From Blastomyces gilchristii SLH14081 (taxonomy: Eukaryota; Ascomycota; Eurotiomycetes; Onygenales; Ajellomycetaceae), in contig NW_003101678.1 in assembly GCF_000003855.2 (NCBI RefSeq), forward strand, positions 1,795,082 to 1,848,217: a DNA stretch of 53,136 nt, given 5' to 3'. Position 1 is the first letter of the stretch. Each line of letters begins with the position of its first letter. Both the position numbers and the translations under genes were made by a program. Below are positions 22,467-35,352 of the stretch, one piece after another. The notes beneath the pieces were generated by a model, which did not search any database, was not told where the DNA came from, and saw only the letters and a program-made list of their open reading frames with translations.

Positions 22467-25400
22467 ATATACAACAAAAACAACAAAAAAAGTTTAAAAA
22501 CTCTTCAAAAATCACATTTATTCAAAATAATGTGAATAGAAACTCAAATTATATTTATTCTTGTCTTCAAATTGCATTTGAATAAAAAGTTGATTTTGTA
22601 CTACTTCAGGAACTGAATGTTGATGCTGAGCAAAAGTACATTATTTCTCATTCAAGCTACTACTGCTTTCTACCTCAAAAGTCTGAGATAAAGTCAAGAG
22701 TAGTGATCTATGAAAGAAAGAGATCAAGATATCAATTTAATCTAAGATTTGATATCATGTCTGACCCTGATATTCTGGTGAGTGATATTATAGATAAAGA
22801 AAATGAGTTTGATACTATACAGCTCATAAATATCTATAATGAAAAGTCATTGAAGAAAAATAACAATATCTGAACAATGAATAGAGAATTTCTGAATATA
22901 ACTTCATCAAGAAACTCTATAATTGCAGAAGATTTCAATGTACATCATCTCTGATAAAATTCAGAATGCAAGAGAGCAGTGAGAGTTGATAATCTGATTG
23001 AATAAATCTTTGAGCATTCAATAGATTTGGTTAATAAGTCTGATCAACAAACATTCTTTAGAAAAGGCATGAAACAGAAGTCTATTATAGATCTAATCTT
23101 CATATCATAAAATCTAATGAAAACAAGACTTACAAACTGATTTATAGATTCAAATGAGACATCAGGATCAGGTCATGAGATTATTCAATTTAATATTGAA
23201 CTGAGTGAAAAATAAATGAGTGAAAATTCTCTTCTCTCTAATCAGTATAACTTTGAAAAAGCTGATTGAAAAGCAGTTGAAGTAAGCATAAAACTGTTAA
23301 AATCTGAAAGACAGAATGAGCTATATTGAAATTCTGATCAAGATATCTCAAATGAAATGCTTAAGAATAGAGTGAAGCTTATTACATCTATTATTCTAAT
23401 AAGTGTTAGAGATAATATTTCAAAGAGAAAATCTTCTGAGTATTCAAAATCTTGATGAAATAAGAATATCTTATCTAAAAGAAAAGAATTAGCTACTGCT
23501 AGAAGAGATTGAAAGAATGATGTAATATCTGATGAAGAGTTCAAAGCTGTCAGAAATGAATATTTTTCAGAGATTAAAAGAGCTAAAACAGACTGCTGGA
23601 ATAAATTTCTTGAAGAAGCACAAGAGAAGAAAGTTTTTAAAGCTTTTAACTATACTAAAACAAGAAGTGTAGCAAAACTTTCAGCCTTAGAATATGAGTT
23701 TCAGAATGAATCATATACAGCAAACTCTTTTGAGAAAAAATGTCAAGCTTTCATGAGAATTCTCTTTCAGAACTCACCAGATTCAGATTCAGAGAAAGAG
23801 GAAGAGAATATATCACTTCTTAACTACATTGATGAAAATGACTAGAAATGACCTGATCTTACATAAGATGAATTAGAGTCAGCTATCTTCTCAAGTTCTG
23901 TTAAAACTGCTGCAGGTCCTGATTCAATTAATCACTTGATTATTCAAAATACATATTCCTACTTAAAGAATGAATATTTTGAGCTCTTTTTCAATCTCTT
24001 GAAAAATAAATATCATTCGAAATGCTGGAGAGAAGCCACTGAAGTGATTCTTGCAAAACCTAATAGAAAAACTTCAATTCCTAAGTCATATAGAGTAATA
24101 TCTCTATTGAACTGCCTAGAAAAGGTTTTAGAAAAGATAATAGCTACTCAACTATCTTTTATAAGCTCTATAGATAATTCTCTTTTATTCAGTGAATAAA
24201 TGAGAGATAGAAAACAGTGTTCTGCAATTGACACTGTTCTCTCAGTTGTTCATGATATTCAAATAGCAAAGCATGAGAGTCTGGTCTCAACTGCAGTTTT
24301 TATTGATATAAAAGAAGCATTTGATCATGTTTCAAAGTCAAAGTTAATTCAGACATTGAAGATATTAAAACTGTCACTTTCTCTAATAAAATGAGTTAAC
24401 TGTTTTATATCTAAAAGAATTATACAACTCTTCTTTGATGGAATGAAATAAGACAAGACTGAGATAAAAATAGAAGTATCACAGAGATCTTCAATCTCAC
24501 TTATTTTATTTACAATATACACTGTATATCTATTCAAAAATAGAAATATGAGAATAGTGTGATCTCTGAGTTATATGAATGATATTGGTCTAGTCTACAG
24601 CTTAAAAACTATCAAAGAGAATTTGAAAGTAATTGAAGAAGCTGTAAAGAAAATCTTTGTTAGAGCAGATATCAATCAAATTCAATTTGACATGGATAAA
24701 ACTGAGATAATTCATTTCTTTTCTAGATTCAATGAGAAAGAACTATCTCTAACTCTTTTAAATAGAGAGATTAAACCCAGTGTAAATGTCAAATGATTAG
24801 AAGTATGATTAGACTCTAAGTTGAATTTTAAATATTACATTCAACAAAGAACTGTCAAGGCAGAAAGACTATTGAACAACATAATCAGACTATTAAATAC
24901 AGAGAGAGATCTATTCTTCCAGGCTATGAGACAGTTATATATAGCCTGTATTACATCAGTAGCTGATTATGAAGTTCAAGTTTGATGAAATAATCAAGGA
25001 AATTTCACTGAACTCTTTCAAAGTCTGCAAAACAGAGCCTTGAGAAGAATTCTAGAAGCATTCAAATCATCTTCTATTAAAGCAATGGAAATTGAAGCTT
25101 CAATTCCCTCTCCTGCTATTAGATTTGAAAAGATCTGTATGAACTATGCACTGAGAGTTATAAAGATGAGCTCAAATCATATAATCAGAGAAAGAGTCTC
25201 TTCTTCATTTTCATCAATTAACTCTGGAAATGAACTGGATTGGAATAGATTTCTTGATTAGAATGAAAATGATTCTTCAAAGAAAATGCCTTCTCAACTT
25301 TACAGACTATGCTCTCTGATTAAAAATCAATTTTCTTCTTTAAATATTGAAAAAGTGAATCATGAGAAGTTATCTCTCTGAAGAGAAAAGCTTGAATCTC

Positions 25401-26425
25401 TTATAGACTTATAAATAAGTGAACTATCAAAGGAGAAAGAATATGAACAGCATTTGAAGAGAATTTCTACAATCAATATAAAAGACTCTATTCTGATTTA
25501 TTCAGATGACTTAAAAAATGAGAACCTGAATAGATTAGGCGCAGGCATTGCTTATACTGAAGATAATATCAATTTTATCTCAGATTTCTGAAATCTAGAC
25601 TGTGAATCTGAAGTCTTTGATGCTGAACTATATGTAATAGTGAAAGCTTTCAAACTCATAGAAATAAAATCTCATAAAAGAGGAAATAGTTTGAAAGAGG
25701 TATAAATATTCTCTGATAGTCAAGCTGCTTTAAAAAGACTTAGAAATAGTCAGATTCATAATAATCAAATGAATCTTGAACTGATCTTAAACTCTGTTTT
25801 GAAAATTCAAAAGAGAAGAATATCAAAGCTGATAATTCATCTACACTGAGTTCCTGCTCATATGAATATTCATGGCAATGAATTGGCTGATTCATCTGTA
25901 AAAAACAGTGCAGAAATAAGCAGATCTATTCAAAAAATTATGTTCTGATCTTTTATAAAGAGAAAAATAAAAGAATCTTGTTTAGATAAATGAAATGAAA
26001 GCTGGCAGAAATAAAAGAAGAGTATACATTATTCAAGATTTGAAATAAAACCCAAGTGGAAATCTTGTTCAATTAAATATAAAAACAAAATATTCTCATC
26101 TATAATACAGCTGAAACTAGGACATGGCTATTTCAAATCTTATATACAAAGATTTGATGATAGATTTGACTCAATAGAATGCTCATTCTGCAATATAAAT
26201 GAGAATTCTGAGTATATTGTAATGCACTGTGCATTATACAATAGTCTCAGAGCCAGATTGAAAGAGAAGTATGATTTAAATCAATTAAATATGAGATTCT
26301 TATTCTCAACTGAGACAGGAATTGAATACTTAATAGACTTTCTATCAGAAACTCAAGCAGCTACAAGAAAATGGCTAAATTCAGAAATATCTGAATATGA
26401 AGAGGAGAAAATCAATCAGATATAG
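22463..26425 (+). pseudogene. LINE B ORF2: endonuclease, reverse transcriptase, RNase H (1320 codons, stops inside)
   Basis: One continuous frame starts at ATG 22463. The N-terminal third is an APE-type endonuclease (LLQELN near 22600; AEDFNVHH near 22930, where GDFN is usual; SIIDLIFIS near 23090). The RT follows (SAIDTVLSVVHDIQ, then FIDIKEAFDHVSKSKL, and the catalytic box at 24572-24583 reading YMND instead of YVDD). RNase H has FSDSQAALKRL (near 25710) and PAHMNIHGNELAD (near 25855). The C-terminal CSFCNINENSEYIVMHC motif is at about 26180-26230. Stops are mostly TGA at Trp. The RNase H domain and AAT tail point to the I/Tad1 group. The protein would nick the target and reverse-transcribe the element RNA. 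Confidence 0.9.
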
Positions 26426-26800
26426 TCTGTTAAAACAGCTATATACTATCTTTTAATAATTTGTTTTATTACAGTCTCTCTTTACTTTCTCTTTTTCTTT
26501 TAATTTCTTTCTATCTATCTATTTAATGTGTCTATCTTTAAGACTGTGTTCTCTTTTCCTTTGTCATGATATTGTCAAATGATTTCAAAGTATCAAAAGA
26601 TGTTAAAACACTGCAATTTGTAAACAGTTTTTGTATTCTGAGCTGAAATTTTCTGATTTTGCATATCTGAAATTGATGAATGTATAATAGTTAACTTTAC
26701 AGACATAGGAAAAACCCTGAGAACTAAAAGTTCTCAGGTAGATGTCATAGTCTCTGACTGCATACATCTATAATTGAAGAATAATAATAATAATAATAAT
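26426..26800 (+). other. LINE B 3' UTR, hairpin and (AAT)n tail
   Basis: About 350 bases with a pyrimidine-rich stretch (tctctctttactttctcttt) and the 10/3/10 hairpin at 26716-26738, ending in seven or so AAT units. The last ~100 bases are less mutated than the body. Confidence 0.85.
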
Positions 26801-27167
26801 TTCCTTTGCAGCTTCTTCAATCACTTTCAAATTCTCTTTGATATTTTTTGAGCTGTAGACTAGACCAATATCATCCACATAACTCAGAGATTGCACTATT
26901 CTCATATTTCTATTTTTGAATAGATATGCAGTGTATATTGCAAATAAAATGAGTGAGATTGAAGATTCTTATAGTACTTCTATTTTTATCTCAGTCTTAT
27001 CTTGTTTCATTCCATCAAAGAAAAGTTGTATAATTCTTTTAGACATAAAACAGTTAACTCATTTTATTAGAGAAAGTGGCAGTTTTAACATCTTCAATGT
27101 CTGAATTCACTTTGACTTTGAAACATGATCAAATGCTTCTTTTATATCAATAAAAACTGCAGTTGAG
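26799..27167 (-). mobile_element. LINE A segment holding an intact YVDD box
   Basis: This continues LINE A ORF2 exactly from 19132 (second TSD copy, then gcttcttcaatcac). On the minus strand it encodes the RT core. The catalytic box at 26870-26881 reads YVDD, intact, while B has YMND and C has YVDN. It ends at the LINE C insertion. Confidence 0.88.
27155..27167. repeat. TSD of LINE C, left copy
   Basis: aactgcagttgag here and at 34879-34891. The first two bases of the right copy may belong to the AAT tail, so the duplication is 11-13 bp. Uninterrupted LINE reads aaaactgcagttgagaccag (37853-37872). Confidence 0.88.
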
Positions 27168-27176
27168 CCAATTCTG

Positions 27177-28937
27177 CCAACCGCTCCACCACGAACTCGC
27201 TCTATTTTTTGAATAAGAACCCGCCGATAGATTCATCGAAAGGCCCTCGATCATATGAGCATTTTGACCCGATCGCCGACCGCATACCCCGTGTGGTGGT
27301 GGAGTTATCCAGCCAAATGTGAACCAGACGTTGTTCGAAACTCCTGTGTGGGATTATCCCCTGTTCTCCCCTATCACACCACAACCCTGGGCCAAATTGC
27401 CATACAAATTGTAAGATGAAAAGACCTAGCCATATGCATCAATCTTCTCAATTTTGAAAGATTCTCAATCTGTGATTGTGAAGATATCTGAGAAGCAATA
27501 TCTGTGAAAACCCTGTTCATCTTTGATGTTCTAAAACATCAACACCAAGTCTCACCCTTGTACCGCCCTTCCCAATCTGGCCCATCCCTGGCAGAAAAAT
27601 ACAAAAAGATATCTTGACAATAATATCAAGCACATAATCAACAGACACTTCTGAAGTGCAATCTCTGTGAATACTCTGTCTGTCTTCAGTGTATCTAGAC
27701 ATAAACACTAAGTCTCATCCTTGTACTGCCTCTCTCAATCTGACTCATCCCCGGCAGAACAATACAAAAAGACACCTTGGCAACAGTACTCAATACATAA
27801 TCAGCAGATAACAAGTCAACAGAACAAGTCAACAGCATGTTAACAACTATAAATTCAGTATATCTCAAGATCTGACTGAGTCTTTGATCCCTGCACAGTG
27901 AGATATATTAAATCTAGTTTTAATATCTCAATATTCAATAGATTCTGCAAGAGATTGAGAACAGCAACACTAGATTTCTATTGAATTTGAAAATTATCTC
28001 TATATTAATATAATCATTGACAAAGTCTTCTATTTTGAGATATAAATAACCAGTTCCTCTACATCTCACTGACAATATTTATATTATTATATAGAAACAG
28101 ACTTATATTCTCTATAATATCAAGACTCTGAAGAGAGCAAGTCTTGATAGAGAGTATACAGTAGTATATATCTTAGCAGTTTCTATCTCATTCTTCTGCA
28201 GCAGTTAATGCAAAAAAAAAAAAAGATCTTAGAAATAGTTTTTTACTTCTCTTAAAAAAGTAAGATGTTTTTCTCTGAATTTTATACAATATTCTTACAA
28301 AGAATTAAAAACAGAGTTGTTTTCTATCATAATTTCATATTCTTTTAAATAAAAATTACTTTTTCAGTGACTGAAGAGCTTTCATTAATACTTAATTCTC
28401 TTTTACACTCTTTATTAACTGATTTGAGTTGCACACTTGTTGTATGAGAAGAATTGAATGATTTAGAATAAAATTGAATAGTTTTAATCAATTTCTCTGC
28501 AAAAAATTGACTTATTTTTTATCAGTTTTTCTCTCAAAAACTGTCATATTATCTGATTTATTATCAATTGATATCATACTTTTCCTCACTGTATTTCAAG
28601 AAAGAGTTTGTAAAGATTTTATTGATTTATCTTAAAAATCAATTTTAGTTTATTAGATTCTCTTCAAAAATCTAACCTAGTTACTGAACTAGTGTGAAAA
28701 AAATCAGGTGTTTTATACACAAAAGTCTTTCATTCTTCTTTTGAAACAGTCTAATCAACTTTTCAATTGAAAATAGACTAATAAATCTCTTAACTGAAAC
28801 AGTCTGACTAACTTTTCATTTGAAAATAGATTAATAAACCTCTCAATTGAAACAGTCTGACCAACTTTTCATTTGAAAATAGACTGATAAATCTCTCAAT
28901 TGAAACAGTCTGATCAACTTTTCATTCAGTGAGTAAA
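27177..28937 (+). other. LINE C 5' UTR
   Basis: The GC-normal first ~250 bases are shared with A and B. The duplicated block is at about 27536-27643 and 27700-27810, and four 53-bp unit starts lie at 28743-28902. No protein is encoded on the plus strand. On the minus strand the first ~220 bases are open (27202-27384). Confidence 0.8.
28743..28930 (+). repeat. 53-bp tandem repeats upstream of LINE C ORF1
   Basis: Four units starting gaaacagtct at 28743, 28796, 28849 and 28902, a perfect 53-bp period. Each has the pattern aacttttca(a/t)ttgaaaa(t)agact. This is one unit more than copy B. Confidence 0.88.
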
Positions 28938-30560
28938 ATGAGTTCAAGAGTATACTCAGTTGATGTGAAAAAAGATGTTTTTTCAGATGCTGTTCCTGAG
29001 ATTGAAATTCTAAAGAGAAGAAAGAAGAAAGAAATAGAGAAACAATAAGTTCTTGAAATACAGAAACTGAAAAAAGTAAGCAAAATTCTTGAAAAACAGT
29101 GTCTGAGTGAGAAGAATGAAGAAGTTCTGTTAATTCTTCATACTCAGGCTAGATAACTATAAGAAGTGATCAAGTTCAAACTTGGAATTTCAAACACAAT
29201 TCAAAAAACATTGAAATCTTTCAGTACAGTCACTGACTCTTTTTCATCTTCTACTTCTTCATCCTCTTCTTCAAATCAGAAGAAAACATATGCTTAAGTA
29301 GCAGAATCTGCTATCTTCAAACCTGCTAGTTCAAAATCTGCTCAAAATTCTGAGAAAACTGAGAAGAATATTACTCAGATCTCTGTTCATAGAAAGAAAA
29401 AAAAAGAAATGCAAAAAGAGAAGAACTTTCAAATCTTCAGAAATAGAAGACTTATTCTCAAAGTCTCAAATCAGAAGAGCTTGCAAAAAAACAAGCTAAA
29501 CTCAAATCTCATTTTCAGAATTAGAAATGAAATTAATCAGCAGTTCTTTTCTCAATTAATGACTGATATTGAAGTTTAAAAACCAGTCATAGCTTCAATT
29601 AAGTCATCTTTCTTTGAAAATTCTATTATTTTGACTACAATGTCTGAATTTAGTACAGAATTCCTCATTCAGAATGAAAATCTCTGAACATCAGCAATAG
29701 AATCTCTACTGAATACAATAATTCTATCTGAGAGAGATGAAAAGTGAGACAAATTCATTCTTTATAATATTCCAGTTGAAATTTTTGACTGTGAGAAAGA
29801 AATACTACTTCTCAAAAATGAATTAGAAGAATACAATTCTATTCAACTGAGAAAAGAGTCTGTATAACTTAATTCAATTGAGTTCAGACAGAGCAGAAGA
29901 AATTCCTCTGTTCTAGTGTATATAAAGATACTTGAACAATCAAGAATCTCTGAAGTAAGAGTAGCAGGTTTGAAAATGAGAGTTCATGAATACAAAGACT
30001 CAAGAATGAATCTCAAAGCTCAAACACAGTGTTCAAACTGTCAAAGATATGAATACTTTATAATCTCTTATTTCAGAGACTCAAAATGTGCATTCTATGC
30101 TAGAGATTATAAAACTAGTGAGTATAAATGTGAAACATGCTCAAAAAGAGATGAAATATATCAATATACTCTGCTTAAATGCTTCAATTGCAAAGAAAAA
30201 TATACATCTAGCTCAAAAGAATGTGTATTTGCTTCAAGAACTCAGAAGAACTGAAGAAAAGATGAAGCTCAAAGTGAATCTAAAACTGAAGAGAAAAGTC
30301 AAGCTAGTAAATCCACAACTGTAAGCTTAAAAAGAAGAAACTCTCAACTATCTAGATCTTCAAACTTCAATTCTTCAGCTAAATATAAATAGAATTTGAA
30401 TTCTTAAACACCTTTTAAGATTAGAGAATTGAGAAATGACTCTGATGATAAACTAGATAGAATGCAAGCAGTTGAGATTCCTGCTTTTCAAAATAGTTAT
30501 AATCTACTATCTGGTGATAGTGATTAGATTCTACTATATCTTCACTCTCTTTTAGTATGA
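28938..30560 (+). pseudogene. LINE C ORF1 (540 codons, stops inside)
   Basis: Starts at the ATG 28938 (MSSRVYSVDVKKDVF). Colinear with copy B ORF1 but with more stops (for example CAA to TAA near 29046). The zinc-knuckle region is open at 29916-30254 (CSNCQRYEYF..., CAFYARDYKTSEYKC). His-to-Tyr and Cys-to-Tyr changes have lost several ligands that copy B keeps, so C is the more degraded. The stop (30558-30560) overlaps the ORF2 ATG as ATGA. Confidence 0.87.
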
Positions 30561-33500
30561 ATGTACAATAAAAACAATAAAAAAAGTTTAAAAACTCTTC
30601 AAAAATCACATTTATTTAAAACAATGTGAATAGAAACTCAAATTGCATTTATTCTTGTCTTCAGATTGCATTTGAATAAAAAGTTGACTTTGTACTTCTT
30701 CAAGAATCAAACTTTGATACTGAGCAAAAGTACATCATTTCTCATTCAAGCTATTACTACTTTCTTTCTGAAAAATCTGAGATAAAATCAAGAGTAGCAA
30801 TCTATGAGAGAAAAAGATCAAGATATTAATTTAATCTGAGATTTGATATCATATCTGACTCTGATATTCTAGTAAGTGACATTATAGATAAAGATAATGA
30901 GTTTGATACTATTTAACTTATAAATATCTATAATGAAAAATCATTGAAAGAAAACAACAATATCTGAACAATTGACAGAGAATTTTTGAATATAACTCTC
31001 TTAAAAAATTCTATAATTGCAGCAGACTTCAATGCACATCATCTCTGATAAAACTCAGAGTGCACAAGAGTAGTAAGAGCAGATAAACTGATTGAATAAA
31101 CTTTTAAGCATTTAATAGATTTAGTTAACAAGTCTGATCAATAAACATTCTTTAGAAAAGATATGAAACAGAAATCTATTATAGATCTAACTTTCATATT
31201 ATAAAATCTAATTGAAAAAAGACTTATAAACTGATTTATTGATTCAAATGCAACCTCAGAATGAGGTCATGAGATTATTCAATTTGATATTGAACTGAGT
31301 GAAAAACAAAGAAGTGAAAATCCTCTTCTCTTTAATCAGTATAACTTTGAAAAAGCTGATTGAAAAGCAGTTGAAGAAAGAGTAAAACAGCTGAAATCTG
31401 AAAGATAGAGTGAGCTCTATTGAAATCAAAGTCAAGATATCTCAAATGAAATGCTTAAGAATAGAGTAAAGCTGATTACATCTATTCTTTTAACAAGTAT
31501 TGAAGAAAATATTTCAAAGAAAAAGTCTTCTGAGTATTTCAAATCTTGATGAAATGAGAATATCACTTCTAAAAGAAAGCAATTAGTCACTGCTAAGAGA
31601 GATTGAAAGAATAACTGAATATCTAATGAAGAGTTCAAAGCTATTCAAAATGAATATTTTTCAGATATTAAAAAAGTCAAAACAGATTACTGGAACAAAT
31701 TTCTTGAAGAAGTATAAGAAAAAGAAGTTTTCAAAGTCTTCAACTATATTAAAACAAGAAGTGTAGCAAAGCTTTCAATCTTAGAATATGAATTTTAGAA
31801 TGAATTATATACAGCAAACTCTTTTGAGAAAAAATGTCAAGCTTTTATAAGAATTCTCTTTTAAAACTCATCACATTTAGAAGAGAAGAATATGTTATTT
31901 CAGAAATATATTGATGAAAATAACTGGGAATGACTTGAGCTTACATATAATGAACTAGAGTCAGTAATATTCTCAAGTTCAATTAAAACTGCTGCAGGGC
32001 CTGATTCAATTAATTACTTAATTATTTAAAACATATATTTCTACTTGAAGAATGAATATTTTGAGCTCTTTTTTAATCTCTTAAAAAATGATTATCATTC
32101 TGAATACTGAAGAGAAGCTACTGAAGTAATCCTTGTAAAACCTAATAGAAAAGCTTCAATTTCTAAGTTATATAGAGTAATATCTCTGTTGAACTGTTTC
32201 AGAAAAATTCTAGAAAAGATAATAGTTACTAGATTATCTTTTATAAGCTCTATTAGTGATTCTCTTCTATTTAATGAATGAATGAGAGATAGAAAACAAT
32301 GTTCTGTAATTGATACTATTCTCTCAATTATTTATGATATTCAGATAGCAAAGCATGAAGACCTGGTCTCAACTGCAGTTTTTATTGATATAAAAGATAC
32401 ATTTGATTATATTTCAAAGTCTAAGATGATTCAAACTTTAAAGATAATAAAACTGTCACTTTCTCTAATAAAATGAGGCAATTGTTTCATATCTAAAAGA
32501 ATTATACAACTATTCTTTGATGGAAGAAAACAAGATAAAACTGAGATAAAAATAGAAGTATCACAAGAATCTTCAATCTTACCTGTTTTATTTGTAATAT
32601 ACACTGCATATCTATTCAAGAATAGAGAGATGAAAATAGTGAGATCTTCAAGTTATGTAGATAATATTGATCTACTCTACAGTTCAAAGACAATCAAAGA
32701 GAATTTAGAAGTAATTAAGAAAGCAGTAAAGAAAATCTTTGTTAGACTAGATATCAATCTAATTTAATTTAATATAAATAAAACTGAGTAAATTCACTTT
32801 TTTTTCAGATTTAATAAGAAAGAACTAAGTCTAACTCTTTTAAATAAAGAGATTAAACCCAGTTTGAATGTCAAATAACTAGAAGTATGGTTAAACTCTA
32901 AGTTGAATTTTAAATATCATATTCAACAAAGAATCATCAAGACAGAGAGACTACTGAATAGTATAATCAGACTATCAAATACTGAGAGAGGTCTATTCTT
33001 TCAGGCTATAAGACAGTTATACATAGTCTGTATTATCTCAGTAGCTGATTATGAAGTTCAAGTTTGATGAAACAATCAAGATAACTTCACTGAACTCTTT
33101 CAAAGTCTATAAAACAGAGCTTTGAGAAGAATTCTGAGAGTATTCAAGTCATCTTCTATTAAAGCAATGAAAATTGAAGCTTCAATTTCATCTTCTGCTA
33201 TTCAATTTAAAAAGGCCTGTATGAACTATACTCTGAGAGTCATGAAGATGAGCTCAAATCATATAATCAGAGAAAGAGTCTCTTCTTCATTTTCATCAGT
33301 TAACTCAGAAAATGAACTGGATTAAAATAGATTTCTTGATTAGAATGAGAATAATGTTTTAAAGAAAATACTCTCTCAACTGTATAGACTATGTTCACTG
33401 ATTAAGAATCAATTTTCTTCATTAAATGTTGAGAAAATTGATCATGAGAAGATATCTCTCTGAAGAGAAAAGCTGAAATCTCTCATAGACTTACAAATAA

Positions 33501-34507
33501 GTGAATTATCTAAAGAGAGAGAATATGAACAGTATTTGAAGAAGATCTCTACAATTAATATAAAAGACTCTATTCTGATTTACTCAGATGACTCAAAAAA
33601 TGAGAATTTGAATAGATTAGACGCAGACATTGCTTATACTGAAGATAATATCAATTTTATCTCAGATTTCTAGAATTTAGACTGTGAATCTGAAGTCTTT
33701 GATACTGAACTATTTGTAATAGTGAAAGCTTTCAAACTCATTGAAATAAAATCTTATAAAAGAGGAAATAGTTTGAAAGAGGCATGAATATTCTCTGATA
33801 GTCAAGTCACTTTAAAAAGACTTAGAAATAGTCAGATTCATAATAATCAAATGAATCTTGAACTGATTTTAAACTCAGTTTTGAAAATTCAAAAGAGAAG
33901 AACATCAAAACTGATAATTCATCTGCATTGAGTTCCTGCTCATATGAATATTCATGATAATGAATTGGCTGATTCAGCTGTAAAAAAGGATTCAGAATTA
34001 AGCAGATCTATTCAAAAAACAGTGTCCTGGTCTTTCATAAAGAGAAAGATAAAAGAATCTTGTTTAAACAAGTGAAATGAAAGCTGGCAGAAACAAAAGA
34101 AGAGCATACATTATTCAAGATTTGAGACAAAACCAAAGTGAAAATCTTGTTCAATTAAATGTAAAAAGAAAATATTCTCATCTATAATTCAGCTGAAACT
34201 AGAATATGGTTATTTCAAATCCTATATACAAAGATTTGATGATAGATTTGATTCAACAGAGTGCTCATTCTGCAATGTAAATGAAAGTTCTGAGCATATT
34301 GTAATGCATTGTGTATTATACAATAGTCTCAGAGTCAGATTAAAGAAGAAGTATGATTTAAATCAATTAAATATGAGATTCTTATTCTCAACTGAGACAG
34401 AAATTAAATACTTAATAGACTTTCTATCAGAAACTAAAGCAGCTATAAGAAAATGACTGAATTCAGAAGTATCTGAATATGAAGAGATGAAAATTGATTA
34501 GATATAG
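30557..34507 (+). pseudogene. LINE C ORF2 (1316 codons, stops inside)
   Basis: One frame from ATG 30557 to TAG 34507, with the same domain order as copy B. The endonuclease block near 31025 reads AADFN, the RT catalytic box near 32655 reads YVDN (second Asp lost) and the RNase H FSDSQ block is near 33800. PAHMNIHDNELAD near 33940 has Gly to Asp. Trp codons are mostly TGA. Total length differs from B by four codons, showing small in-frame indels. Confidence 0.88.
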
Positions 34508-34880
34508 TCTGTTAAAACAGCTATACATTATCTTTTAATAATTTTATTTTGTTATAGTCTCTCTTTACTGTACTTGTTTTCTTCTGTTCTTTTCTCTATC
34601 TATTTAATGTGTCTATCTTTAAGACTTTGTTCTCTTTTCTTTTGTCATAATATTTTCAAATGATTTCAAAGTATCAGAAGGTGTTGAAATACTGTAATTT
34701 GTAAACAGTTTTTATATTCTGAGCTGGAATTTTCTGATTTTGCATATTTGAAATTGATAAATGTATAATAGTTGACTCTATAGATATAGGAAAAACCCTG
34801 AGAACTAAAGATTCTCAGGTAGATGTCATAGTCTCTGACTGCATACATCTATAATTGAAGAATAATAATAATAATAATAA
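34508..34880 (+). other. LINE C 3' UTR, hairpin and (AAT)n tail
   Basis: Matches 26426-26800 of copy B. The hairpin (34797-34819) has lost perfect pairing (agaactaaagattctc). The tail is followed by the second TSD copy. Confidence 0.85.
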
Positions 34881-35352
34881 CTGCAGTTGAGACCAGACCT
34901 TCATGCTTTGCTATTTGAATATCATGAACAGCTGAGAGAACAGTGTCAATTGCAGAACACTGTTTTCTATCTCTCATTTATTCACTGAATAAAAGAGAAT
35001 TACTGATAGAGCTTATAAAAGATAGTTGAGTAGCTATTATCTTTTCTAAAACCTTTTCTAGACAGTTCAATAGAGATATTACTCTATATGACTTAGAAAT
35101 TGAAGTTTTTCTATTAGGTTTTGCAAGAATCACTCCAGTGACTTCTCTCCAGCATTCAGAATGAGATCCATTTTTCAAGAGATTGAAAAAGAGCTTAAAA
35201 TATTCATTCTTTAAGTAGAAGTATGTATTTTGAATAATCAAGTGATTAATTGAATCAGGATCTGCAGCAGTCTTAACTGAACTTGAGAAGATAGCTGACT
35301 CTAATTCATCTTGAGTAAGATCAGGCCATTCCCAGTCATTTTCATCAATATA
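34879..35352 (-). mobile_element. LINE A segment: ORF2 between endonuclease and RT core
   Basis: Resumes LINE A exactly where it stopped at 27167 (ctgcagttgagaccagacc). On the minus strand it encodes SAIDTVL, the SYRVISLLNCLEKVLEKII region and AAGPDSINHL. It ends in cattttcatcaatata (35337-35352) where the D' tail begins. Confidence 0.87.

Larger units (their letters stand above)
19133..26800 (+). mobile_element. LINE copy B, full length, inserted in LINE A
   Basis: A complete Tad1/I-like LINE: 5' UTR (19165-20831), ORF1 (20832-22466), ORF2 (22463-26425), 3' UTR with hairpin (26716-26738) and (AAT)n tail to 26800. It interrupts LINE A in the opposite orientation. The 32 bases 19133-19164 are not found at the 5' end of A or C and look like an extra 5' addition. 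Both ORFs stay in frame end to end but carry scattered RIP-type stops. Confidence 0.92.
27168..34880 (+). mobile_element. LINE copy C, full length, inserted in LINE A
   Basis: Same structure as copy B: 5' UTR from 27177, ORF1 28938-30560, ORF2 30557-34507, hairpin (34797-34819) and (AAT)n tail to 34880. It has a 9-base 5' addition (ccaattctg, 27168-27176). It is more heavily mutated than B, including TAA/TAG in ORF1. Confidence 0.92.

Noticed and set aside
28743..28930. Regular 53-bp repeats considered as a CRISPR array
   Set aside because: The whole unit repeats with no unique spacers, and it lies in a LINE 5' UTR in a eukaryotic context.
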